Translations under genes and position numbers: made by a program
Notes under the pieces: generated by a model
What the model was told of the DNA's origin: nothing
The model's database searches: none
Seen by the model: the letters and a program-made list of their open reading frames with translations, nothing else
In this document: one piece after another, positions 1 to 7,848 of the stretch
Position numbering within the stretch: the stretch's first letter is position 1
Layout: every line of letters starts with the position of its first letter
Assembly (NCBI GenBank): GCA_964592425.1
Contig: CAZQCG010000025.1
Coordinates: forward strand, 1 to 64,000
Source of the DNA: Viridilinea sp964592425
GTDB lineage: Bacteria; Chloroflexota; Chloroflexia; Chloroflexales; Chloroflexaceae
Length of the DNA stretch: 64,000 nt
Direction of reading: 5' to 3'

Positions 1-49
1 GCACGTGCGCTGCTTGACAATGCTGCGCGTGCCTTAACCTTTCACCATT

Positions 50-163
50 AACCCATGTGTCCGCCCACCGCCCACCGCCCGCCGTGCGGCGTATCCCATT
101 GACGGCAGCAACGCCGTAGGGGCGGACCCATGTGTCCGGGGCGGACCCATGGGTCCGCCCCTA
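50..163. repeat. GC-rich palindromic repeat cluster
   Basis: The unit GGGGCGGACCCATG occurs as two direct copies and then in inverted orientation. Positions 138-161 form a perfect 24-bp palindrome centred on CATG. A 16-base arm at 117-132 also pairs with 148-163. Related CCCATGTGTCCGCCC text lies at 52-66, next to short CCCACCG tandem repeats. It sits just downstream of the stop of the minus-strand secreted-protein gene, so it could act as its terminator. The look is that of a dispersed intergenic repeat; copy number in the genome cannot be seen here. Confidence 0.65.
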
Positions 164-195
164 TCACCACGGCATCCAACCGTGACGCAAAGGTG

Positions 196-3100
196 CTACC
201 GCCGGATCAATGGCACGTGAACCCGCCGCACGGTGTTAAGGGTCATATCAGTGGTCTGATCCTCCGAACCGGCCCCGACGGTGGTGTTCACCGCGGTTGC
301 GGCGAAGGTGCTTCCGCTGGGCGGGGTAAAGCGCAGGGTGATACTACCCTGGGGCAGGCCGGCATCAAGGGTGTAATTGCCCTGGTCGTTGGTGGTGCCG
401 CTGGCCAGGGGCTCGTCGCTGGCCTGAGCCAGGCCAGAGCTGGCCGGGTAGGCGGCCACGTTGACATTGGGCAGACCGTTGCCCTGCCGATCACGCACCC
501 GCCCGACGATGCGCCGCCCGGTCTCCAGATCGGCGTTGATGTCGGTGCGCGGCGTTGGTGCGCTGACCGTCACCACATCGGCGTTGGCCATGGGCGGACG
601 CTTGTTGTTGTAGCACTCGCGGATAAGCCTGCCCACCGGCGGGCTAAAGCAGACCTTGTAGTCGCCACTGGTGAGGGTTGAGCTGGTGTAGGTGCCGTCA
701 GTGCCGGTAGTGGCCGTAGCAGCCAGGCTGCCGTTGCTCCTGAAGATGCGTACCTGCACATTCGCCACCGGCTGGCCGCCAGCCTGCACCCGCCCGCTGA
801 TCACCGCCCCTAGCACAAGTTGTCCATCGATCCCCGCCGTTGTATCCGGTGCCGTCACCGCAACCGGGTCGGACGTCTCGAAGCTACCCTTGTCGTTGTA
901 CCACTCACCGGACAGCGAGCTAGCGCCGCCGGGGTAGAAGTAGACCTGGTAGCTGCCGGTGGCCAGGGCCCCGGTGGTGTAGTTGCCCTGGGCATTGGCG
1001 TCACCCGATGTGAGGTAGTTGCCCTCGCTGTTGTAGACATAGACGCCAGCGTCGGGCAAGCCGGCCCCATCCGGCCCGGTGATGCGCCCAGTGATGCGGC
1101 CGCCACGGGCCAACTGGGCGTTGATATCCGCTATGGTTGCGCCTACCGTCACATTCACCGGCGTGGCCGCGGCCCGGTTGGGCGCATCGTTGTACCACTC
1201 GGCGGCATAGGCGTCGTCGTCTCCGTCTGCATAGGGCCTGAACAGAACCGTGTAGGGGCCGGGCGGCAACGCATCACTGGTATAGAATCCGCTGTTATTG
1301 GTGGAGCCATAACCTGCATTCATCCCCTGGGGGTCGTAGAATTCAACATCGATATCGCCCAGGGGCGCTCCACCATCGCCAGTGACCTGGCCGCTGATCC
1401 AGCCGCCGGGATCGAGCGTCACGTTCAGCCCGGTGACCGGCGCACCGTTGGCGTTCAAGACCGTCGCCTGGCTCATCTCACGCTGGTTGTCGTAGTACTC
1501 TTCGATGTAGGGCGTATTGGAGTAGGGATCGTAGTTGATGATGTAGTTACCGTTGGGCACGCCCTGGGTGTAGTAGAAGCCGTTGGAGTAGCTGACATAG
1601 CCTGAGGCCAGGCTGTTGTTCCCATTGGCATCATAGACATTGATGCCCACGCTGGAGACAGGTAGGCCGGTATCAGCGCCGGTAATGCGCCCGGTAAAGA
1701 CCGTACCCGTATTCAGCTCGGCGTTGATGTTGGCTGTCCCGGCACCAAGGGTAACGGCGACCGGGTCGGCCGTCTCACGCGTGGCTTTGTCGTTGTACCA
1801 CTCGCCGATGTAGCCGCAGAGAGAGGTGCTGTAGACTGAGGCCTCGTAGTAGACCTTGTAGCTCCCGGCAGGCAGACCAACACTTCGGTAGTTGCCTTGC
1901 GAGTCGGTTGAGGTCGAGGAGACGCGGCTGTTGTTGGCGTTATAGACTTCGACATTAACATTGGCAAGCCCGCCGCCGCCAGGAGCCGTCACCCGCCCCG
2001 CGATCCAGCCACCCATCGCCAGCTGGGCGTTGATGTTGGGAAGAACCGTGCCACCAGCCAGAGTCACCGAGGTGGCTGTATCACGACTACTGGCATTGTT
2101 GTAGTACTCACCCAGGTACTGCTTCGCGTCGCCGTAGCTCTGCGGCTCAAACTCGACCCAATAGGTACCGGGGGCAACAGCGGTAGTCGTATAGGTACCG
2201 TCCGCGTTCGTTTCGCCGACATAGGTTCCGACGAAGCTATTGGCAGTTGAGCCGGGGCGCCAGAGATAGATCGAAATACCATCAAGGCCGGTACCGGCCG
2301 GAGCCGTAACCCGCCCGCTCACCTGAGCACCACGCGTCAGGGTGATATTAGGGGCATTGGTCGTATTGGGTGCCGTCACCGCAATCGTCGTCGCGCTGTC
2401 CAGGTCAGCAGCATTACCACTGAAACCATCCAGGTAAGCCTTTGCGGCACCAGAAGTCTGCGGCTCGTAGGCGATCTTGTAGGCGCCGCTCAACAGCCTG
2501 GGTATGGTATACGTGCCGGTCGCATCAGTGGAGGCCGAGCTTGCATAGATGCGCTGGCCGTCCTCAACCCGGTAGGCATAGACGCTTACATCATCAAGGC
2601 CAGTGCCGCCCTGGCCGAGCACACGCCCGGTGATGCTGCCGCCCGGGCTCAGCACTGCATTGCGATTGGCGACCGTCGCGCCCTCACCAACCGTCACCGG
2701 ATCGGCGGTCTGGATGGTCGGCTTGTCGTTATACCACTCGTCAAGGTAGACATAGCCGCCGCGGCTGAAGATGTAGGGCGAGTTGAACTCGACCCTGTAA
2801 CTTCCGGCAGGCAGTTCATCAATGATATAGGTGCCGGTGGCATCGGTGTAAGCCGAGTAGGTGCCGTTGACACTATAGGCGTAGATATACGCGCTCTGAA
2901 GGGGCTGACCGGTGTCGGAGGCGATTACGGTGCCTGTAATGCGGGCCGTGCCGGTCACCTGGGGCGGGCCGATACATGGGTTGGCCACCGCCGGTACGGC
3001 GCTCAGCTCAGGCAGGCCCGTGCTCAGGCCGGGGGCATCGACCGTCGCCATGTGCAGGGTTGGCTGATCGGGTGCGACAACCACAGTTGCGCCATCCAGC

Positions 3101-3474
3101 AGGCCCAGCGGGCGCTCAGCGGCATCGAAGACGGCCAACTCGTAGGCACCCGGGGCCAGGTCGGCGAAGTGGTAACTACCATCGCTACCTGTACGCTCAA
3201 CGGCACGGATCTCACCATCCTGGCGCACCTGGATGCTCAGGCCAGCGGCCGGTGCGCCACCCTGGTACTGCACCTGCCCACTGAGGCCCGTAGCGATGAC
3301 CGGCGGGGCCGGATCGTCCAATGGCAGCGTCGGGAGGCGCTGGCTGGGGGCCGCGCCAGCGTCAGCGGGGGCCAGATCACGGGCAGTTGCGGTCGGCAAG
3401 GCTGTCGGGAGCATAACGGAGAGGGCCATGAGCATGAACAGGACGAGCAAGCCGCGCACGTAGAGTCGTCGCAT
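196..3474 (-). CDS. Secreted carboxypeptidase-regulatory-like repeat protein
   Basis: About 1092 residues, probably exported. I start at 3474 because a strong Shine-Dalgarno (GAAGGAGGTT) lies just upstream and the product then begins MRRLYVRGLL followed by a hydrophobic signal peptide ending near ATA. The longer frame to 3636 would add an Arg/Cys-rich leader without a ribosome site. After the signal there are roughly ten tandem 85-100 residue modules of the carboxypeptidase regulatory-like (prealbumin-like beta-sandwich) type, with G-x-I-x-G-R-V near the start, D-x-x-G-x-Y-x-x-x-x-L-P-x-G-x-Y in the middle, and in most modules an EWYNDK-like signature followed by T-A-D-P-V. The C-terminus ends VHVPLIRR, resembling a short tail I associate with Chloroflexota exported proteins (from memory, unverified). 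Probably a cell-surface or adhesive protein; substrate unknown. Confidence 0.8.
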   Translation of the reverse strand: MRRLYVRGLLVLFMLMALSVMLPTALPTATARDLAPADAGAAPSQRLPTLPLDDPAPPVIATGLSGQVQYQGGAPAAGLSIQVRQDGEIRAVERTGSDGSYHFADLAPGAYELAVFDAAERPLGLLDGATVVVAPDQPTLHMATVDAPGLSTGLPELSAVPAVANPCIGPPQVTGTARITGTVIASDTGQPLQSAYIYAYSVNGTYSAYTDATGTYIIDELPAGSYRVEFNSPYIFSRGGYVYLDEWYNDKPTIQTADPVTVGEGATVANRNAVLSPGGSITGRVLGQGGTGLDDVSVYAYRVEDGQRIYASSASTDATGTYTIPRLLSGAYKIAYEPQTSGAAKAYLDGFSGNAADLDSATTIAVTAPNTTNAPNITLTRGAQVSGRVTAPAGTGLDGISIYLWRPGSTANSFVGTYVGETNADGTYTTTAVAPGTYWVEFEPQSYGDAKQYLGEYYNNASSRDTATSVTLAGGTVLPNINAQLAMGGWIAGRVTAPGGGGLANVNVEVYNANNSRVSSTSTDSQGNYRSVGLPAGSYKVYYEASVYSTSLCGYIGEWYNDKATRETADPVAVTLGAGTANINAELNTGTVFTGRITGADTGLPVSSVGINVYDANGNNSLASGYVSYSNGFYYTQGVPNGNYIINYDPYSNTPYIEEYYDNQREMSQATVLNANGAPVTGLNVTLDPGGWISGQVTGDGGAPLGDIDVEFYDPQGMNAGYGSTNNSGFYTSDALPPGPYTVLFRPYADGDDDAYAAEWYNDAPNRAAATPVNVTVGATIADINAQLARGGRITGRITGPDGAGLPDAGVYVYNSEGNYLTSGDANAQGNYTTGALATGSYQVYFYPGGASSLSGEWYNDKGSFETSDPVAVTAPDTTAGIDGQLVLGAVISGRVQAGGQPVANVQVRIFRSNGSLAATATTGTDGTYTSSTLTSGDYKVCFSPPVGRLIRECYNNKRPPMANADVVTVSAPTPRTDINADLETGRRIVGRVRDRQGNGLPNVNVAAYPASSGLAQASDEPLASGTTNDQGNYTLDAGLPQGSITLRFTPPSGSTFAATAVNTTVGAGSEDQTTDMTLNTVRRVHVPLIRR

Positions 3475-3830
3475 AGATCGAACCTCCTTCAGCTCGGTCG
3501 GTGAACCCTGGACTTGCAGGCAACAACAAATGCCGCACCTCTTTCGGCGCGGCCCGGGGCGCCTGACAGATGCGGTTGGGAACCTGACAGGCGGTAAGAA
3601 TGGTAGAAAAGGAGGCTGTCGGGCGCAGCCTAGCATGGATGATGGGCTAACACAAGCGAAAAACAGCCAAATTTATGGTTATAAATTATTAACTGGATAA
3701 GCTATAGTTAAATAAAAGTTAAGACAAAGAGGAAGGGTTGCCCCCACGATGTCACCTTCAACCCCTGGAGGAACCCGGCGTGTTATAATAAGCGCCGAAT
3801 GTCAGCCGCCCCAGCTTATTAAAGCGACGC
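3475..3830. other. Divergent intergenic region, AT-rich core
   Basis: Separates the minus-strand secreted-protein gene from the plus-strand PucR-type regulator. Positions 3655-3725 are strikingly AT-rich for this genome and probably hold the secreted-protein promoter. CCTGACAG-type motifs occur at about 3561-3595. No small gene is visible. Confidence 0.5.
3781..3789 (+). promoter_or_regulatory. Extended -10 promoter of the PucR-type gene
   Basis: TGTTATAAT matches an extended -10 element (TGn joined to TATAAT). No good -35 hexamer is seen at the right distance. The predicted start of transcription lies about 35 bases before the ATG at 3831. Confidence 0.5.
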
Positions 3831-5387
3831 ATGGCCCCGGTCACTGTCCGCGATGTTTTACGCCTGGCGCTCCCCTCAGGCACAACGGTCGCCGCTGGCA
3901 GTAGCGGGCAGGGCCGACAGGTTACCTGGGTGGCGACGCTGCGCGCTACGTTACCAGCCTTCGCCGAGTTGCGCGGCGGTGAGTTAGCCCTGCTCTCGGT
4001 GGCGGCCGCGCAGGCGCTTGACTCGCGGCTGAGCCTGGCGGTGCTGGTGCGCCGGCTCGGCCAGGCCCCGGTGCCGGTGGCCGGGGTGGTTGCCCTGGGC
4101 ACGATCAGCCCCGACGATCTTGCTGCTGCGGAAGAGGTGCGCCTGCCGCTTTTGCAGCTGCCGGCCCAGGTTGATCTGAAGGAGGTCGAGCGCGAGATTA
4201 CGCGCCTGATCACCGATTACGATGCCCAGTTCGAGCGGCGCGGGGCCCAGCTGTACGACCTGCTGACACAGCGTTCGCTGGCAGGCCAGGGTGTGCCCGG
4301 CCTGCTGGAGGTGCTGGTCGAGCGTACCGGGCAGAGTGTGGCCGGTTATGCAGCCAACGGCGAGCTGCGCGCCCAGCGCGGCAAAGGCTCGGCACGCATT
4401 GCCCTGCAGGCCCTGCGCCCGTCAGGACGCGGCGATGCCTCACTGCTCAACCAACAGATCTGGGTCGAGTCGATCGGTCCGAGCGATTACCCAACCGGCT
4501 ACCTGGCCATCGCTGGCAGTAATCTTGATGCATGGGATCGCGAAGCGGCCCTGCGCGGTGCCTCAGCCCTGGCCCTCGAACTGGCCAAAGAGCAGGCGGT
4601 TCAGGCTGCCGAAGAGCGCCTGCGCGGCGACTTTATCTCCAACATTCTGAGTGGGCCGCCCGGCGATATGCCTGCCGCTTTGCAACGTGGCCAGGAACTT
4701 GGCTATAACCTCAATCTGCCCCACGCGGCCGTGCTCTTCAACCTGGAAGATGCCGTACCTGCAGCCCTGGCGCGCCTGAGCGGCAACATCCAGAGTGAGC
4801 TGAGCCGCCGTAATATCGCAGCGCCCCTTTCCCGCCGCGAGAGTAGCATCCTCTGTATGCTGCCCATCGCGCCCACCACCCGCCCGCGTGACCTGCTTGA
4901 GCAGCTGCGGGAACGCCTGCTCAGCGATCACCCCGGCCTGGTGATCGCCCTCGGCAGCCATGTCGCTGGCCTGCTCGACTGGCATCGCGCCCTCGAGGAG
5001 GCCGAACAGGCCCTTACCCTCGGACGCCAACTCTTCGGGACGGACAAGATCCTGGCTTTCTCCGACCTGGGGGTCTACCGCCTGCTGGTGCGCCTGCGTG
5101 AGACACCCGAGCTCTGGACTTTCTACCGTGAGACGCTGGCCAAGCTGGCCGATTACGATACCCGCCAGCGCGCTGACTTGATCAAGACTCTCGATCACTA
5201 CTTCAACCACCTCGGCAACCTGCGAGCTACGTCCGAATCGTTGCACGTCCACCGCAATACGTTGCTCTACCGCCTCGAGCGGATCAAGACGATCAGCGGC
5301 ATGGATCTGGAAAATGCCGAGGAGCACTTCGCCCTCTGGCTGGCCCTGCGGGCCCACCGCGTGCTGGCAACCCTGGAGGAGGGATAA
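3831..5387 (+). CDS. PucR/CdaR-family transcriptional regulator
   Basis: 518 residues, the usual length for PucR-type activators. The N-terminal ~130 residues (MAPVTVRDVLRLALPSG onward) match the purine-catabolism PucR-like domain. The middle resembles the CdaR GGDEF-like region. The last ~65 residues carry the PucR C-terminal helix-turn-helix, recognisable from LIKTLDHYFNHLGNLRAT and HVHRNTLLYRLERIK. Such proteins activate catabolic operons in response to small molecules. No catabolic operon is adjacent, so the target is unknown. The ATG has no clear Shine-Dalgarno, but an extended -10 promoter lies just upstream. Confidence 0.9.
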   Translation: MAPVTVRDVLRLALPSGTTVAAGSSGQGRQVTWVATLRATLPAFAELRGGELALLSVAAAQALDSRLSLAVLVRRLGQAPVPVAGVVALGTISPDDLAAAEEVRLPLLQLPAQVDLKEVEREITRLITDYDAQFERRGAQLYDLLTQRSLAGQGVPGLLEVLVERTGQSVAGYAANGELRAQRGKGSARIALQALRPSGRGDASLLNQQIWVESIGPSDYPTGYLAIAGSNLDAWDREAALRGASALALELAKEQAVQAAEERLRGDFISNILSGPPGDMPAALQRGQELGYNLNLPHAAVLFNLEDAVPAALARLSGNIQSELSRRNIAAPLSRRESSILCMLPIAPTTRPRDLLEQLRERLLSDHPGLVIALGSHVAGLLDWHRALEEAEQALTLGRQLFGTDKILAFSDLGVYRLLVRLRETPELWTFYRETLAKLADYDTRQRADLIKTLDHYFNHLGNLRATSESLHVHRNTLLYRLERIKTISGMDLENAEEHFALWLALRAHRVLATLEEG

Positions 5388-5532
5388 GGATGCGCTCGGG
5401 CTATTTTCTATTTGCTATCTCCTAAATCCTTCTCTTAGGTAGAGAAGTGGGGAACCCGTAGGGGCTTTCTGGCGTCTCTGTAGACAAGTTGCGCTCACAG
5501 ATGGCTTGTCTTTGTTAAGGAGTATCAAACCG

Positions 5533-6690
5533 ATGCGTATCCGTTTCACGTTCCTCTCTGCCGCGATCCTCGCCGCCCTCTTGCTGACGGCCTGCGGTGC
5601 CCCGGCCCCCGGTGTACCGGCAAGCAATGCCCCCGCTGATGCAGCCACACCTGTGGCGGGCGAACCCGCCGGTGAAGCACCAGCAGCGACAACTGGCCCC
5701 CTCGCTGGCACCAGTTGGATGCTGAGCCAGATCGGAGGGGTTGCCCCGCTTGCCTCCGAGCCGATGCCTGAGCTGATCTTCGACACTGAAGGCGGAATCG
5801 CTGGCTCGACCGGCTGTAATAACTTCTTTGGCCCCGTTACCGTCAGCGGCGAGACAATCACCTTCGGCGAGCTCGGCAGTACTATGAAAGCCTGCCCCGA
5901 CGAGTTGATGCAGCAGGAGCAAAACTTCTTCAACCTGATGCGCGCCGTCACTACCTACACTATCGCCGAGCAGAGCCTGACCCTCAGCACGGCCGATGGC
6001 CAGAGCCTGGTCTTCACCCAGGCCGCCGACCCGCTGGCTGGCACGGTCTGGACGCTGAGCCAGATCGGTGGGGCCGCCCCCGTCGCTGACGCGGTCGCCG
6101 AGTTGAGCTTTGACAGCGTCGGTGGAGTGAGTGGTTCGACCGGCTGCAACCGCTTCTTCGGCCCCTATACTGTCAGCGGCCAGACCATTACCTTCGGCGA
6201 GCTTGGCAGCACTATGATGGCCTGCGCCGATCCGCTGATGCAGCAGGAGCAGAGCTTCTTCAACCTGATGCGTGCCACCACCACCTACAGCATCGTCGAT
6301 CAGAGCCTGACCCTGAGCACTGCTGATGGCCAGAGCCTGGTCTTTACGAAGAGCGTCAATCCGCTTGCCGATACCAACTGGACCCTGACCGAGCTCGGCG
6401 GGGCGGCCCCGGCAGCCTCGGAGAAGGCAGCCGGCATGAGCTTCGATAATGCGGGTGGCGTGAGTGGCTCAACCGGCTGCAATAGCTTCTTCGGCCCCTA
6501 TACCCTTAGCGGCCAGAACATCACCTTTGGCGATCTTGGCAGCACCCGTATGGCCTGCCCGGAGCCACTGATGCAGCAGGAGCAGACCTTCTTCAACCTG
6601 ATGCGTGCCGTCACCAGCTATACGATCACTGACACCACCCTCACCCTGCTCACCACCGACGGCCAGAGCCTGGTCTTCACCCGTGCGTGA
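5533..6690 (+). CDS. Lipoprotein with three META (HslJ-like) domains
   Basis: 385 residues starting at the ATG at 5533, chosen because AAGGAG precedes it and the product then begins with a signal peptide ending in the lipobox LLTAC (Cys21). An Ala/Pro-rich linker follows, then three tandem META domains of about 105 residues, each opening with PLA(G/D)T-x-W and containing GSTGCN-x-FFGP and LGST-x-(K/M)AC. Two cysteines are conserved in each repeat. Single META proteins such as HslJ are linked to heat shock and novobiocin resistance in other bacteria; a triple version anchored outside the membrane has no assigned role. The near-identical repeats suggest recent internal duplication. Confidence 0.85.
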   Translation: MRIRFTFLSAAILAALLLTACGAPAPGVPASNAPADAATPVAGEPAGEAPAATTGPLAGTSWMLSQIGGVAPLASEPMPELIFDTEGGIAGSTGCNNFFGPVTVSGETITFGELGSTMKACPDELMQQEQNFFNLMRAVTTYTIAEQSLTLSTADGQSLVFTQAADPLAGTVWTLSQIGGAAPVADAVAELSFDSVGGVSGSTGCNRFFGPYTVSGQTITFGELGSTMMACADPLMQQEQSFFNLMRATTTYSIVDQSLTLSTADGQSLVFTKSVNPLADTNWTLTELGGAAPAASEKAAGMSFDNAGGVSGSTGCNSFFGPYTLSGQNITFGDLGSTRMACPEPLMQQEQTFFNLMRAVTSYTITDTTLTLLTTDGQSLVFTRA

Positions 6691-6720
6691 TGATCAGGGT
6701 TCCGGCTGCGTACAACCACG

Positions 6721-7848
6721 ATGAGCGAGCCACCTCGTCACGCCAAGTTCTGTCCTAACTGCGGTGCCGCGCTGCCCCCTGGCGCGGCCCGCTTCTGTAT
6801 TCAGTGCGGGCGAGCGCTTCCTGGTGCCGATCCGCCTACCCCGCCGCCTGAGCCACCGGCAGCCGCACCCGCCGCACGGGCAGGCAGGCGCCCGGCAGCA
6901 CCAACGGTACAACTGGCCAACGCACGGGGCGCCCAGGAGGTGATCGGCGGCACGGTCAAGCTCCCCTCGAGTGGGGCCGTCCCGCCGGGGCTCTGGGTAG
7001 TCGATTATCCACCCGGCCCCACCGACGTGGTGGCGATCTATCCGCCCTTACGCCCGGTGCGCGCTGGCTGGAGTGGGCAGATCGGGCGCGGCTGGCGCGC
7101 AGCTGGCAGCGAGGAGCAGGGCAAACGTACGCGCTTCCGCTTCCGTACGATCGTGACATGGTTCCCTGCCGATGGCTGCGGGGCCGATATGCAGCTCCGG
7201 GCCGAGGTGGAGGCGACTTCGTTCGCCTGGGATGGCAAAAACCGGCGCGGCTTCCGCTTTGGGCTGGGGCGCGATGGGCCAATGCAGATCGTGCATGCCA
7301 GCTGGTATGATGCCGCTGGGCAGGCCCAGCCCGCGCAGGCCCTGCCGCAGATCCAGATTATGGCCCCGCCTCGCGTCGCACGGGTCTCCGACCTGGACGA
7401 AGAGCCAGCCTTGCTCGACGCTCGTGAGGCGACCCTCTGGGCGGCCAACTCGCAGGTCAGCGGGGCCTACCGTCTCTTCTACGAAGAGTTGCGCCAGGAG
7501 CATACGCCGGTTGGGCGGGGCATTACGCTCATCCCGCTGCGCGAAGGGCGCGAACACGGCCAGCCCTGGTGGGGACGCCTGCTACCAGGGGTCTTGCCCG
7601 CCCGCTTTCGCATCCTGCTAACCAGGCCCTTCCGCTGCGACCTGACGGCCTGGGACGAGCGGCTGAGCGCTATCCGCGCCGAAGCCCACGGGCTTGGGCT
7701 CGACCTTGAGCCAGCCCTTGCCGCCGAGTGGTGGCTGGATCGCCAGGGCTACGACGGGGTCTGCTTCAGTGGGGCCAAAGAGCGCTACGACGCCGAGCAG
7801 GTGGTGATCGTCTTTCGCCGTGGCCAGCTGGCGCGGATTCGCGATTAG
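6721..7848 (+). CDS. Zinc-ribbon protein of unknown function
   Basis: 375 residues. The N-terminus is a typical double-CxxC zinc ribbon (CPNC at 11-14 and CIQC at 26-29), followed by a Pro/Ala-rich linker to about residue 65. The remaining ~300 residues begin near VIGGTVKLPSSGAVPPG and form a soluble domain I do not recognise. No transmembrane segment is evident. The stop codon overlaps, convergently, the stop of the antiporter gene (ttag at 7845-7848), so the two genes share no spacer. Confidence 0.75.
   Translation: MSEPPRHAKFCPNCGAALPPGAARFCIQCGRALPGADPPTPPPEPPAAAPAARAGRRPAAPTVQLANARGAQEVIGGTVKLPSSGAVPPGLWVVDYPPGPTDVVAIYPPLRPVRAGWSGQIGRGWRAAGSEEQGKRTRFRFRTIVTWFPADGCGADMQLRAEVEATSFAWDGKNRRGFRFGLGRDGPMQIVHASWYDAAGQAQPAQALPQIQIMAPPRVARVSDLDEEPALLDAREATLWAANSQVSGAYRLFYEELRQEHTPVGRGITLIPLREGREHGQPWWGRLLPGVLPARFRILLTRPFRCDLTAWDERLSAIRAEAHGLGLDLEPALAAEWWLDRQGYDGVCFSGAKERYDAEQVVIVFRRGQLARIRD

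Noticed and set aside
820..1605. Plus-strand open frame of 261 codons
   Set aside because: It mirrors the repeat protein on the other strand, has no ribosome site and reads as low-complexity Gly/Val/Arg-rich text.
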